A DNA stretch of 64,000 nucleotides from the NCBI GenBank assembly GCA_019828595.1, contig JAHQRK010000014.1, forward strand, positions 248,001 to 312,000, in the 5' to 3' direction. Position 1 is the first letter of the stretch; the number at the start of each line of letters is the position of its first letter. The notes beneath the pieces are model-generated. The model was given only the letters and a program-made list of their open reading frames with translations. It had not been told where the DNA came from and searched no databases. Both the position numbers and the translations under genes were made by a program. This stretch comes from Aphanomyces cochlioides. Lineage: Eukaryota; Oomycota; Saprolegniomycetes; Saprolegniales; Verrucalvaceae. Shown one piece after another: positions 26,146 through 37,300 of this stretch.

Positions 26146-27185
26146 GGAGAATGTGATATTGACGACGTAGTTTGGAGATCTCGCTGGCATTTGCTTGCCG
26201 TTTTCAACGTCCACTTGGGTCGTTCGTGAGAGTGGGTCGTGAAACGGCAACACAATTGACTCGGGTCACCGTTTTGGTCATCGATTCGTCATCTTTCAGC
26301 ATAAGGATGCACGCTAATTATCTGCAGGTGGCTCTGTCGTGAAGCCAGCGATGTATACAATTGAATAGCCCACATGAGTCCTACGTGAAGCCAACAACGC
26401 TGCTGCCGAAAACGTAGAAGCTTATTGTCTCAACCTATTTTTAGATTCCGTTGGTCCAACCGCATCGAATGATGGACATCAACGCGTTGGCGTGCATTGT
26501 TCTTGCGGAGAATATCGTCCAGAGAGCAAGACTATGACGAAGATTCAAGTAGCAGTCGGGCAAGTCTACGTTATTGTGCTTGCCCGTCGTTTCCCAAGTA
26601 AAAACTAGTTCACAGAGAATTTGACCATCCATATGGGCTTGTCCATGTTTGGCAGTGGTCGTGGACGCCATCGGCTTGGACTTTGACTGCATTTAGATCC
26701 CCCAACTCCAAGCTTTGCGTGCATTTGCAAGGCGGACTTTGATTGTTGTCATGCATTTCATCAAGAATCGTTTGTGTCGAAACGAATCGACGATTTTCGC
26801 GCTCTGATTGGTGGATGCATTTGGTTCTTGCGTTCTGATTGGTCCATTCTGTACACATTGATATTTCCTTGTTTAAGTATAAGCCTACCAAGGCCAGCAT
26901 TTCTTGCCCCACTTGAACCACCAGCTACGTACTGTTGTCTTGCTACTACAAGTACATTATACCTCTATGATGGCTCTGCAATAGAAACTATGCCTCCAGA
27001 TAGAGGGTTTTGACTCGCACGCATTGTGAATATGTCGCTTGCATCGACCTCCTCGGACATCGGATCGTTTTTATACTGCAAGCGTACTTTTTAAGGAAAT
27101 TGAGTTCCATTGGCAGCCCCATCCATACCGAATTCCCGTACGAAGCGATGGACGGCTCCATGGCATGGCTGAATGGACCTCGTAG
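26146..27185. other. Intergenic, one weak open frame
   Basis: A minus-strand frame at 26441-26667 (contains NNVDLPDCYLNLRHSLALWT) is open but unrecognised. Two inverted CCAAT elements (TGATTGG) lie at 26807 and 26837. Otherwise nothing seen. Confidence 0.4.
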
Positions 27186-29343
27186 ATGGAAGATACCAAG
27201 GAAGAAACGGCTGTAGCGCCTGTCGAACAAGTCGAGGAACCGACGGAGGAAACGACGCTCCGAAAAGGCGAAGCGCCGATCAAACCAGAGTTCGTCTAGC
27301 CTCACCATGAGAATTGATGACGAATCTACTTGCCTAGGTTCCGCAAGCCCATCGAGACCAAAGAGTAAGCTATCGAGCTTTCTATCGCTGTGAATTCCAT
27401 GCTTTGTGTAGTGATGGCGAGGAACGCGAGCGCGGCACGTTTAAGAAGCGTCCTCGCGATCCAACAGAGGATCCGGCGACAATGCTTTGCCGGGGCATTG
27501 CTGCTGGTGAAGGATGTCCATTCGAGGACAAATGCAAGTTTAGCCACGACATCGCTGACTTCTTGAAGCGCCGCCCTAAAGATCTTGGCGACACGTGCCC
27601 AGTCTTTGCCGCGACAGGATATTGCCGCTATGGTCTCAATTGTTGCTATGGGATGTCCCACGTCGACGCCAATCATGCCAATGTGGGCTCGCCGGCCGAG
27701 GCCAAAGTCACCGAAGTTAACGACCTCAGCAATGCAAACCGCGATTTACTTCGGAAGAACATGTATCCCTTCCGCACTGCGCCATCGACGTACAAGAAGA
27801 AGGGCGGTCAAGGCAAGAAGAATCGCGATTTCCAGGTGCATCTTCATGCTTCATGATGATTCCAACATCTCTCGGTCGATAGATCGAGCCCGTGACAATC
27901 ACAGACGTGCCAGAACATAAACCTGTCGATTTCAAGGGCAAAGTGTACGTTGGACCACTGACAACCGTCGGCAACCTTCCCTTCCGCCGCGTCCTCAAGC
28001 AATGGGGCGCTGATATCACATGCGGTGAAATGGCCATGACGACCAACTTGCTACAGGGCCAGGTATGCATTCCCGCCCATGCTAGATGCCCAACAAGTCG
28101 ACTAGCAATCGGAATGGGCGCTTCTCCGTCGCCACGAGAGCGAAGATGTCTTTGGCGTTCAAATTGCGGGCGCGTATGGCGATCAAGTGGCCCGCGTCAC
28201 AGAACTCATCACGAGGGAAACGTCGGTGGATTTTATCGACATCAACATGGGCTGCCCCATCGACTTGGGTTTGTTCTCCATCACGTCCTGCCTGCTTTCT
28301 ATCCGTCGTCCGTAGTGTGCAAAGCTGGTGCTGGTGCTGCTTTGATGAACCGTCCGCCGCGTTTGTGTGAAGTTGTCAGCGGCGCATTGACTGGCATCGA
28401 GCTCGGCAGCTTTGGCTTGTCCAAGCGACCAGGTTTGACCGTCAAGATGCGCACGGGATGGTCCGAGAAGCAACCTGTTGCGCATAAACTCGTCTCGAAA
28501 GTGCAAGCGTGCCACTCGAGCAACGAATTCATGAACCAAAGCGTCGTGCTCAACTACGCCATGCGCACGAATGTCCACGTCGACGCTATGACGGTAAATC
28601 TACAGATATCTGTCATCTTGCTGAGGTTCGTGGGGAGTAGATCCATGGACGTTCGCGCTTGCAACGTTACTCCAAGAATGCCGACTGGGTCTACGTGCAA
28701 GAATGCGCTGGAACGCGGGAAAGCGAGCCGCACATGTCCATGATTGGCGGCGGGGATGTCCTCTCGTACGAGGAATTCCATGAACATCTCTCGACCGGTG
28801 TCTTGGACACGTGTATGCTTGCTCGTGGCGCCCTCATCAAGGTAAACTCCATCCAAGAATTGCTTTCCTCATGCTCTTTCCTAGCCATGGTTGCCTACAG
28901 AGATCAAGGAACGCCGCCACATTGATATCTCGGCGTCTGAACGCTTGGACATCCTCAAAGACTTTGTCAAGTTTGGCTTGGAGCATTGGGGCTCGGACCA
29001 AAAGGTAGGCGACCATGAGGCGCAAGTCGTGTGGAAATCCTTGTCTAGGGCATCAATCGTACGCGCCGCTACCTGCTCGAGTGGCAATCGTTCCTCTGTC
29101 GATACATCCCCGTCGGCATTTTGGAGAAGTTGCCGCAAAAGATCAACGATCGTCCTGGACCTTATGTACGTCTCTTAATCCAACCTCACTTGACGCTGCG
29201 TGTAGTACGGCCGCAATGATCTCGAGACTCTTATGGCGAGTGATCAAGCTGTCGACTGGATCAAGATCTCGGAAATGCTCCTCGGACCTGTCCCGGAAGG
29301 ATTCCAATTCGTGCCCAAGCACAAAGCGAATGCATATGGTTAA
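27186..29343 (+). CDS. DUS3: tRNA-dihydrouridine synthase 3 (DUS3)
   Basis: An FMN enzyme that reduces uridine 47 of tRNAs. Short introns separate an acidic N-terminus ([15 protein letters not shown]), two CCCH zinc fingers ([20 protein letters not shown] and [17 protein letters not shown]) and the TIM-barrel. The barrel shows [49 protein letters not shown] (catalytic Cys in GCP), [24 protein letters not shown] and [10 protein letters not shown]. The C-terminal helical domain runs to [20 protein letters not shown]. The CCCH pair with this barrel is the DUS3 hallmark. An intron splits Leu-Val of PIDLV. One internal stretch (about 28480-28660) contains an intron whose ends were not fixed. Stop lies 10 bp from the stop of the convergent CHZ1-like gene. 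Confidence 0.92.
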
Positions 29344-29353
29344 CGTGTGTCGA

Positions 29354-29857
29354 TTAAAATTCCGCCTCTTCGTCATCGTCCTCTTCGTCGTTCCCAGCCT
29401 CCCGTGTTTGGGTTTCGTTCATCGGAAGTGCCATGGCAGCCGCGGCAGCACGTCGCCGAGTGCGAGGAATAATATTCCTCGCGTCCACATCGATCAGATC
29501 GTCTTCGTTGAGCGTGACGTGGTCATCGTCGTCATTGTCGTCCTCGTCATCATCGTCGTCGTCTTCATCGTTTCTTTTGGACTTCTTTCGGCGAGGCTTT
29601 TCATCCTCCTCATCTTCATCCTCATCATCATCTTCGTCCTCGTCGTCGTTGTGCTCGTCATCTTCACCGGCATCTTCATCATCATCATCGTCCTCTTCCT
29701 CGTCGTTTTCTTCGTCTTTGTCGACGCCCTTCTTGGCTTTTTTGTCGGTCGAATCGCTCAGCTTGCGTTTGCCCGCTGCATCTGATCTACAACCACAGGA
29801 TCAATCTCCTCCGCTCGTTCCATGATGTTCGTACGGCTTGTCTGTCTGGTTGGCCAT
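29354..29857 (-). CDS. CHZ1-like acidic histone chaperone
   Basis: Two exons with one intron at 29787-29834, about 150 aa. The protein starts MANQTDKPSDAAGKRKLSDS and becomes a long Asp/Glu tract with Lys/Arg islands (KPRRKKSKR). Near the C-terminus is DLIDVDARNIIPRTRRRA, which resembles the CHZ motif (acidic, I-D-x-x-N-I-I, basic) of yeast Chz1, a chaperone for H2A.Z-H2B. It ends with another acidic patch (DEEDDDEEAEF). The repeated GAT/GAG codons form a visible trinucleotide-rich tract on both strands. The CHZ match is short, so a generic acidic nuclear protein is the alternative. Confidence 0.65.
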
Positions 29858-31395
29858 CGTCTCCTTCCAATCAAAACGTGAAATGATCCATCACGGCATT
29901 AAAACATCAAATATAAGACAAAAAAGAACACACAATGTGTTCTTAAACCCTTAAAAGACACAATTAAAGACAAAAAGGAACAAAACCACCTGTGAAGTCC
30001 ATTTTCAAAATTAACGTTACTGTAGCCTCATTGGTAAAATTATATCATTTTTGATTGGCTCATATGTTGCGGTACGCGTTGAAAGGTCACTACGTAAACT
30101 GCGGTTGGATTCCAACCGCTTTACCAAACACGACAGTTGTGGAGGGAGATTTCCCGGAGCTTTTGCAGTGTTATCCACGATGGAATTTTGAAAGTCCACC
30201 CTACTGGTCTCAAACAACACACGACGAAAGATGAATCCTCACATGGAATATGCAAAAGCTTGTACTGACGAGAGTGTAATTGCATGTTACTGTTCACCAA
30301 GTTTATCTTCCCATCTATTCGTCTCCCAGTCATTCCACACTTCCTACGAGTCCACACCAAGTCGTCGCAAAATGCTCACTCGACAACTGAGGATTCCAGA
30401 AAAGGACGACGGCTTCTTCTAGCCGCAATGGATTACTTGCGAGGGATTCAACTCTATTGTAGCTATTGGCCCGCCATTGTCCCTGGTCGAGTTAACATTA
30501 TACTTTGCCAGTGCTTCTCATCATTATTGTTCAGGGCAAAAAGCAATTTTCAAGAATTAATTTATAAGAGTTTTGATGTCAAGTATAATATATCAGAGGT
30601 TTACTAAGCGGTTATCCGTATACATAAACCCTTGCAATCGCACAGCAGAAATGGATAACATAACGCTCACGTACAGTATAAACCCATGATTGTGATTGGC
30701 TACGTAAAAAAGAGACAAAGACCCGAGACTCCCTTGACAAACCCTCCACCAAATCCATCCTCCATTCTCGAAGACTCATTCGTACTCCAATACTCTAATT
30801 CATCTCGAATCTCAATAGCCGTAACCTTATTCAAACTTTAGCTCAGTTTAATCTTTCTTTGACTACGCACAAAAAGCGTCCATCGTGATGCACCTAATAT
30901 CATTATGCCATTCCAACCATACAAATTTTCATATTAAAAAGAGTACTCTTCGAAATTTCGAGTACCATTTCGACTGCTTGGCCATGAAAAAAAGTGCACA
31001 ACTTTCATTGCGCGAGACACACGACTGCAGCGTCCACATCGAACATTAGTGAATCGATCCTTCGAGCTCTACAGCGCTCTCCGTGGCAAAATGCACCGTG
31101 GAGGAGCGCGTCGTCTCTGGTAAATAGGTACTGTAGGTAAAGAATTGTCTCGTTCGCCGCCATTTTACACTTGACCTTTCGTCGAATGGCATGAAGGGCA
31201 AGAGAGTGACTAATGGCCTGATGCAAGGCGAGGAAACGCACCGAAATTTGGAAACACGCACCTACAATATAATACAAAATTTAATGTTGTTTACAAATAT
31301 CAAGCATAAGAGGCATGACTTTATATTATTATTGGTCTTGTGGCGCCCTTATCAACTTTCATGGCGCAGTTTCCAGGTAGCAGCGCAGTGGAGAG
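29858..31395. other. Intergenic, AT-rich
   Basis: No supported gene in 1.5 kb. AGCCAATCA-type elements in inverted orientation (TGATTGGCT) occur at about 30053 and 30695. Several short open frames lack any recognisable domain. Confidence 0.5.
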
Positions 31396-34300
31396 ATGGC
31401 GACCTCGGACAAGCAACCACTCCGTAGCGGAGGAAGCAATGTCGGAAGCACCGAGTACATGAAAGGAGCGACGCCGTCAGCGACTGGACCAACAGACACG
31501 GATGAAAACACGATTCACGTCTTTGGATGGATGCACAAGCAGGGAACGCGCATCATTCGAGGTAAGAGTCGCGCCTTTTTTTTACGAGAGATGAACCATG
31601 TTGCAACAGGACCTGGCGCAAAGAGTTGGAGACGGCGATTCTTTTGCTTGGAAGGACAAAAGATCTACTATTTCCATGAGCCCGTCGACGCCCGCAAGTA
31701 TTTCAACTCGCGCAGCCCAGAACTTGTGATTGGGTCAATTGATTTGCGCACGGCGTTCAAGCTCGAACAGAGTGACCGCTTGGATTTGCCCGCCAAGGGT
31801 ATTGTAATCCACACCAAGATCCGTAAATGGCTTGTCTGTCCCGAGACAGACGCGGAATTCAATATGTGGTTTGATGCGCTCGAAACAACCATCATGACCA
31901 ACGATGCTGGTAACGTTGTCAAGCGCGACTTGCCCAACGTCCGTGAATACGTCATGAAAGGCCGCACAAGGTAGACTCTTTCACCTTTACACATCTCTCA
32001 CTGTCACTACCAGTTATCGCGTGTTCTACTTTTTGTTCATCATCACTGCGATCGTCGAATTGGCTGGTATTGTGCTGTGGTTTCCGCTCGGGATTGAGCC
32101 ATGTAACTTAAAATTGCGCACATCAAATTGCTCGGAAATCTTCAAGAAATACGTCCCTGAGGAACAACCTCGGTAAGCTTCTTTCAGAGCGAATCGTAGC
32201 ATGACTCGGTTGTGTAGATGTGGCCCCAAACCATTCAATGGCTATTGGAATCCTCCAGACTTGTACAAAAAGCAAGCTGGTATGACGGGTGTCCAATGCT
32301 TCCGTGAGCCCGTCTTAGCACATTGGGTCTCATACTTTTGCTTCTACTTTGCCGAATTTATCTCCATCTTGCTTGGCTGCTTGTATTATTTGGGCATGTG
32401 GAAGCCCGTCCGTCGTGGCGCGCATTATCTCCGAGACTTCAATCCCCCATTCCCTTCCGACCAATGGCCCACTGTCGATATCTTGCTTTGCCACTATGCC
32501 GAACCAGCTGAAGATACGATGGCCACTATGGAAGCGATCATGAAGCTCGATTATCCTTGTGAAAAGCTGCATGTCTACATCTGTGATGACGGTGGCTTCA
32601 AAACTAAATTCACACCGGGTAATCCCATCCCTGAAGTATTTGTTAACAAGGGCGTGATTGAAAATGCCGGTGACGTTCGGTATGTCCTTTCATTCGAATC
32701 TTCTTGATGTTAATTGTTTTGGCAGATACGAATTGGCCCATTTCATGTACGAACGCGTGCTTGATTTGGATGGCGAAGGCCAAGGCATTGGCTACACACG
32801 TGCTGTCGAAATGGAAGTGAATGAATGGCGTCAATCCCACACAACTGTCAAGATGCCCACCCCTGAAAACCCTCGGGTAAATTACACTGTCAACCTCTTG
32901 AAACTTGACGAATGCATGTTGTAGGTTGCAGAACGCCTCGATTGTGCTATTGGATCTGAACGTGATGATTACGACTACCGCTATGCTGGTTTGCCCCGCG
33001 TTACCTACGTCGGGCGCTTTAAGCCCCCGGTACACCATTCCAAGGCTGGTAACATCAACAACGTGCTTTACAATGAAGGCGCCTGCGGTCGCTACGCCAT
33101 TATTCTTGACAACGATATGAAACCTCATCCAATGTTTATCCAAGCCACGCTTCCTTTCTTCTTCGACTCACCTATGTCGACGAAGACGTTCCGTTGCTCA
33201 GCTCCTGGTTGCTCTGATATTGCCAAGATTACTTGCACGCTCTGTGTCCAAGCTGGAGTGCCTGAAGGCTCCATCTCTTACTGCTCGAACGACTGCTTTG
33301 TCGCGTCTAACCACGTGAAATCTCAAGTCCATCGTCGCCAAACGCGAACTTCACGTGTTCAGCGAACCACTTGCGCTCAATGTGGTGGTAAAGTTGACAT
33401 GAAGACTGGCAAGTGCTCAGGGTACGTTTGTCAAACACCACTTGCTTGAAAGCTTACTTTTGTAAATGCAGATGCAAAAAAGCCATGGGTCGTCGCTCGT
33501 CGATGGGAACCCAGGAAGCTGCTCAGTTGCAATTGACCATGCATGATTACACCGATCATGTGTCGAAGAATCAAGTTGGGTACGTTTCGTGCATCCGCGG
33601 TCATTCCTAAGTCGACGTTGCTTGTAGCTATGTCCAAACGCCCCAGTACTTTGAAGATTGTTTGCAACTGCGTCTTGGTGATCCTTGCGGTCATCGTAAC
33701 TCGACGTTTTTCGATTCCGCACAGACTGGTATGGATGGTTATGAATGCGCTTCGTTTGCGGGCACAAATGCTATCTTCCGTCGCTCGGCTCTCGATTCCG
33801 TGTGCGGCATTGCTTACGGCTCGCTGACAGAAGATGCTTTCACGGGCAAACTCATGATTGACAAGGGCTGGAAGGGTTTTTACTTCCGAAAAGATTTTGA
33901 AGGTGAAGAGAGCGAACGTATCCGTTTGGCCGAAGGTGCCGTCCCCGAGACCGTCGCTGCCAGTTTGGCACAGCGCAAACGTTGGGCCAAGGGTAACTTC
34001 CAAATCTTCTTGCGTCGCAAGACATCTCTCGTGGATCCAACATGGAAGCCTCCGGAGGTCGAATTGCCCCCACCTCGCAAGGTCAACGGCTTCATGCGCT
34101 GGGTCTTCTTTATGAACTTGACCATCTACCCGCTCGGTTCGTTTCCTGCTCTTTTCTTCTTCTACATCACGGGTTACTTCTTGTTCTCTGGCAATGCTCC
34201 CATTTACACGGCTGGTATTCGGTACGTCTTATTCTCCTGGGACGGAAAGCTTGACGATGGCTGTTCGTAGGTTGTTGGTGGCGCTGGTGCCCAAGATTGT

Positions 34301-34808
34301 CGTCCAATCCATCTTGACTGCCATGATGAATCGTACAGTCGACAACAACGATGTGCTCCGCAGTCAGCAGACATGGTTTTCGTACGCCTACGTACATGTC
34401 TTGGCCGTCATCGATGCCATTTACTGGAAGATTACCGACAAGGAAGCCGCCTGGGCCAATACTGGTGCTCTGGGTGGTAACTCGACGATGGAAATCCCCA
34501 ACATCCTGGTATTCTTTGCCATGGTGGTCGGTGTCATCTGGAGCATCGTGCGTTTCTTCCTCGGCTACAACAACGCCGAAACGACGCATGGCACGCCTCT
34601 CCTCTTTGGCTCGATTTTCCTCGGCATGTTCACGGCCAGCCAGCTCGGTCCCATGGTGCGTATGTCCCTTCAAACGTACTTTGGCTGGAGTCACAAGGCA
34701 TTGACGGACCAAGGCAACGTCGTCGGCAGTTTCTCGCTCGCCATTGTTCTGAGCGTCTTGTGTCTCTGGGTGTACATTGAAAACCCCCACGACAACGTGT
34801 GGGTCTAA
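31396..34808 (+). CDS. CesA: Cellulose synthase with PH domain and zinc insert
   Basis: Roughly 1,000 aa over about nine exons with 40-50 nt introns. The product polymerises UDP-glucose into cellulose at the plasma membrane. The N-terminus has a PH domain (FGWMHKQGTRIIR, SWRRRFFCLEGQKIYYF, WLVCPETDAEFNMWFDAL), the arrangement known from oomycete CesA. Two transmembrane helices follow (VFYFLFIITAIVELAGIVLW and the AHWVSYFCFYFAEF region). The GT2 domain has ICDDGGF, ILDNDMKPHP (DxD), SLTEDAFTG (TED) and QRKRWAKGN (QxxRW), so the catalytic set is complete. About five helices follow. Unusually, a Cys/His-rich segment (about 33187-33475) sits inside the catalytic domain between DxD and TED: CSAPGC, CTLC, YCSNDC, H, H, then CAQC and CSGC. 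It ends ENPHDNVWV. Stop is 27 bp from the COQ7-like stop. Confidence 0.93.
33187..33484 (+). other. Zinc-binding insert within CesA catalytic domain
   Basis: The translated segment has two cysteine clusters. The first, CSAPGC, CTLC, YCSNDCF, then two His, resembles the zf-C6H2/MYND-like finger of methionine aminopeptidase. The second, CAQC...CSGC, is split by a 51 bp intron and resembles a zinc ribbon. It lies between the DxD and the TPQYFED/TED blocks of the glycosyltransferase, where plant CesAs carry unrelated insertions. The position and cysteines are seen; zinc binding is inferred. Confidence 0.75.
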
Positions 34809-34835
34809 TACAAAATCTATCTCTCTTTGCATGCT

Positions 34836-35488
34836 TTAAAGATGCGCTCCTGGTTGTAGCAACACTTGCGTGATCGTCTTGGCATACTGAGCGACTTGGT
34901 TCTCCTTCGCCGCTTCGATCGATGGGAAAAGTTGCTCGACGTCGTCCAATTCAGCATCTCGGAGCGACTTAAACAGCTCTTTTAATGGCAACGCTTCGGG
35001 ATCGTCGGCCATGTCGGCATATATTTCGCGGATTTGGTCGTTGTAGTAGTCGCTGATAGCAAGCTTGATGCCAGCGGCATACGCTTGACCGACTTGTGGC
35101 GACACAGTTTGGAGTACTTTGCCTAGAAAGCACATCAACACCACAGAATCTTACGAGAGTCAAACCGAATGAGGAGCTTGCACACGCCGCAAAGGGAAGC
35201 AACACGCTAGGACGGAAGCGATAGTGAGTTTCCTGCGACGAAAAGGCTTCGAGTGACGCAGTACTTGCTTCTTCAGTCGTGTACAAAACCTTCGTCACGG
35301 TCAGATTGACGGTTGACCGAGGCGTGTCTTACCTCACGACCGGACGATTTGCTGGCCTCAAATACCTGGCTGGCGCAGCGATGAGACAAATGGCCTTGAC
35401 GAAGCATGCCATTGATCATGTCATGCTTGGGCGTTCGCCTTTTGAAAGCTGGCGCCGCGCGGACGCATCCTTTCTCCAACCAGTTCAT
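34836..35488 (-). CDS. COQ7-like protein, metal ligands degenerate
   Basis: Three exons give about 185 aa. The C-terminal half, VLLPFAACASSSFGKVLQ, AAGIKLAISDYYNDQIREIY and LKELFKSLRDAELDDVEQ, follows the helix pattern of demethoxyubiquinone hydroxylase (COQ7: HHYNNQI and RDEELEHHD). Key di-iron ligands seem changed: the usual Glu-Glu before HHYN reads KLAIS, and the EEL-x-H motif reads AELDD. The first half (MINGMLRQGHLSHRCAS) lacks the HAGE motif. Either this is a divergent, possibly inactive COQ7-family protein or a family that was misjudged. The ATG begins a basic leader (NWLEKGCVRAAPAFKRRTPK) that fits mitochondrial import. A TTTATCCGGAT element lies about 47 bp upstream. Confidence 0.5.
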
Positions 35489-37300
35489 GGAAGTCGCTTG
35501 TGCTTTTGTTCGACTTCGCTCTGCTTCCGTGGTCTTTATCCGGATCCGAATTCCAATGCATGTTCTTTAAATCGACATTGCAGTCGAAAATGCTCTTAAA
35601 AAAGTCTTTTATTCCAACATGTGTCTTTTAATCAAATTCCGTGTCTTTTAATCAAAACCTCTCGTCGAAGTCGACGTGTACGTCCGACCACAATGGCGCC
35701 GACCTGCCATCCCAACTTGACTCTCGATTGCTTGCCTTTCTATGCACATTGCCACCTATTTGCTTTGGAGCTCGAATTTAAATCGTGGGAATTCTCGGGA
35801 AGTGCGTCTCGGCGGGAACAAGCTATGCGGAAATCCGGATAAACTTCCATGGCCAATTTGAATAAAATGGTTGCACAGCATGGAAGACGAACGCTAAGGC
35901 CGTAGTGGGGACAGACCATCCATGTAGATGGTACATGAGAGATCCACAGACTCAAGATATACTCACGTCTCGTACACAGGTGGTTCATCCATGTGGTAGC
36001 ATCCAAAGCTAAAACATGCGCCTTGAAAAGTATCTTGCCATCCGATCCAAAGATTCGCCGCAAAGAAGTCCCGTATGCACTCTTATTGTCGGTGGGCAGC
36101 AAATGTCGCCTCGCGGTTGCTTTCGATGGCTTTTCGGAGGTCGATCTCCCATCGTTGTATGTCGTTTCGCGGGTGAGATACGCCCGCATGCTCGCGGCTG
36201 AAAATGAGTCTGCGCTTTGTCGAACCTTCTCTGTGACGCCAAGTCATGGCCTCGGGCGAGATGCCTTATTCAGTACATTCCTCCAAGATGACAATATATC
36301 ACCACAGTCCACAACCGCGTCTCTTATCGAGCTCCAACGACTTGTGGCTGACATCATCCGTCGAGATATCGGTGGACGCTCGTGCAAATAGCTTCTTGCT
36401 GGGAGTATCAAGCGTCGAGATCGCTCGGTGGTAGCCGCGCGTGGTGGAAATGCGACCAGGCACACGCAAGCTACAGTAGCTGAGTGTACTTGACTAAGGC
36501 AATATCATTCTGTGTGGTCTGATTGGTGCATTTGGAGTCCATGAATCGAAGTTTGTGACTGCGACTAGGGGAGAAGTCCGACTCGATGGGCGGGGAGACG
36601 AACGTTCGACTTTTTTCACGTCGTCGGCCGCGGATGGCGTGCAGAGCACGGCCATTGGCGCGCGTGTCGCCCGTTTCTTGCCCTCTCCACACACTCTCAC
36701 GCTCTATTTCTCCTTGGCATTTGGTAGACACTGCGTCCTTTCCGTGGGACGAGTGGACTAGTCTGCATACGATTGTCCGCCGCGTTGTCGACACGAGTGT
36801 CAGCCCTCTTCGACCTCCCACGGTCACCACAATGGCCAGATCACGCGAGCCGACATTTCGAACGACTGACAGACTACAACCCTTGAAATTTACCGACTCT
36901 TCCAGTCTGTCTAGAAGCTTGAAGCGTCATTTCTCGAGCAGTGTGTCGACTTGCAGGACGTCCGCCGCGCCTTCCTCACCCTTCTCCCCATTTCGGGCAT
37001 TTTATCTCCATGGCGTATTCAGAGCGAAATAGCTGAATTAACTATTTTGAGCGAAATGGTGAGAATATTTATAGTATTTTAATACTTTATATTAGGTGAT
37101 AGTATGAAATTTTATTGAAAGTTTATATATGAGCGTGGTGAGATTCAGGTGAGAAGTTGAGTGAATGGTGAGACAGTTGATATGGGATAAATTATGTGAA
37201 AGCTGGTCATGGTCCAAGTTCGAACTTCGAGACGGCAATGATCATGCGGCATGACGAGTGGCACTCTTCATTTGTCAAGGGGGAAAGCTTCTAGTATCTT
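35489..37300. other. Gap with possible unidentified minus gene
   Basis: CCGGATA-type motifs lie at 35535-35545 (COQ7-like promoter) and 35831-35844. A minus-strand frame at 35740-36189 (contains RRIFGSDGKILFKAHVLALD) and another upstream frame with even amino-acid use (HRAISTLDTPSKKLFARAST, about 36310-36470) suggest a small spliced gene of unknown function, but its structure was not resolved. A 66-codon plus frame (36832-37032) is also open. Not called as a gene. Confidence 0.35.

Noticed and set aside
26146..26253. Extended N-terminus of the chitinase
   Set aside because: The internal ATG at 26145 gives a clean signal peptide; extension would place it inside the protein.
29433..29825. Plus-strand 130-residue Ser-rich frame
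   Set aside because: It is the complement of the Asp/Glu codon tract of the CHZ1-like gene on the minus strand.
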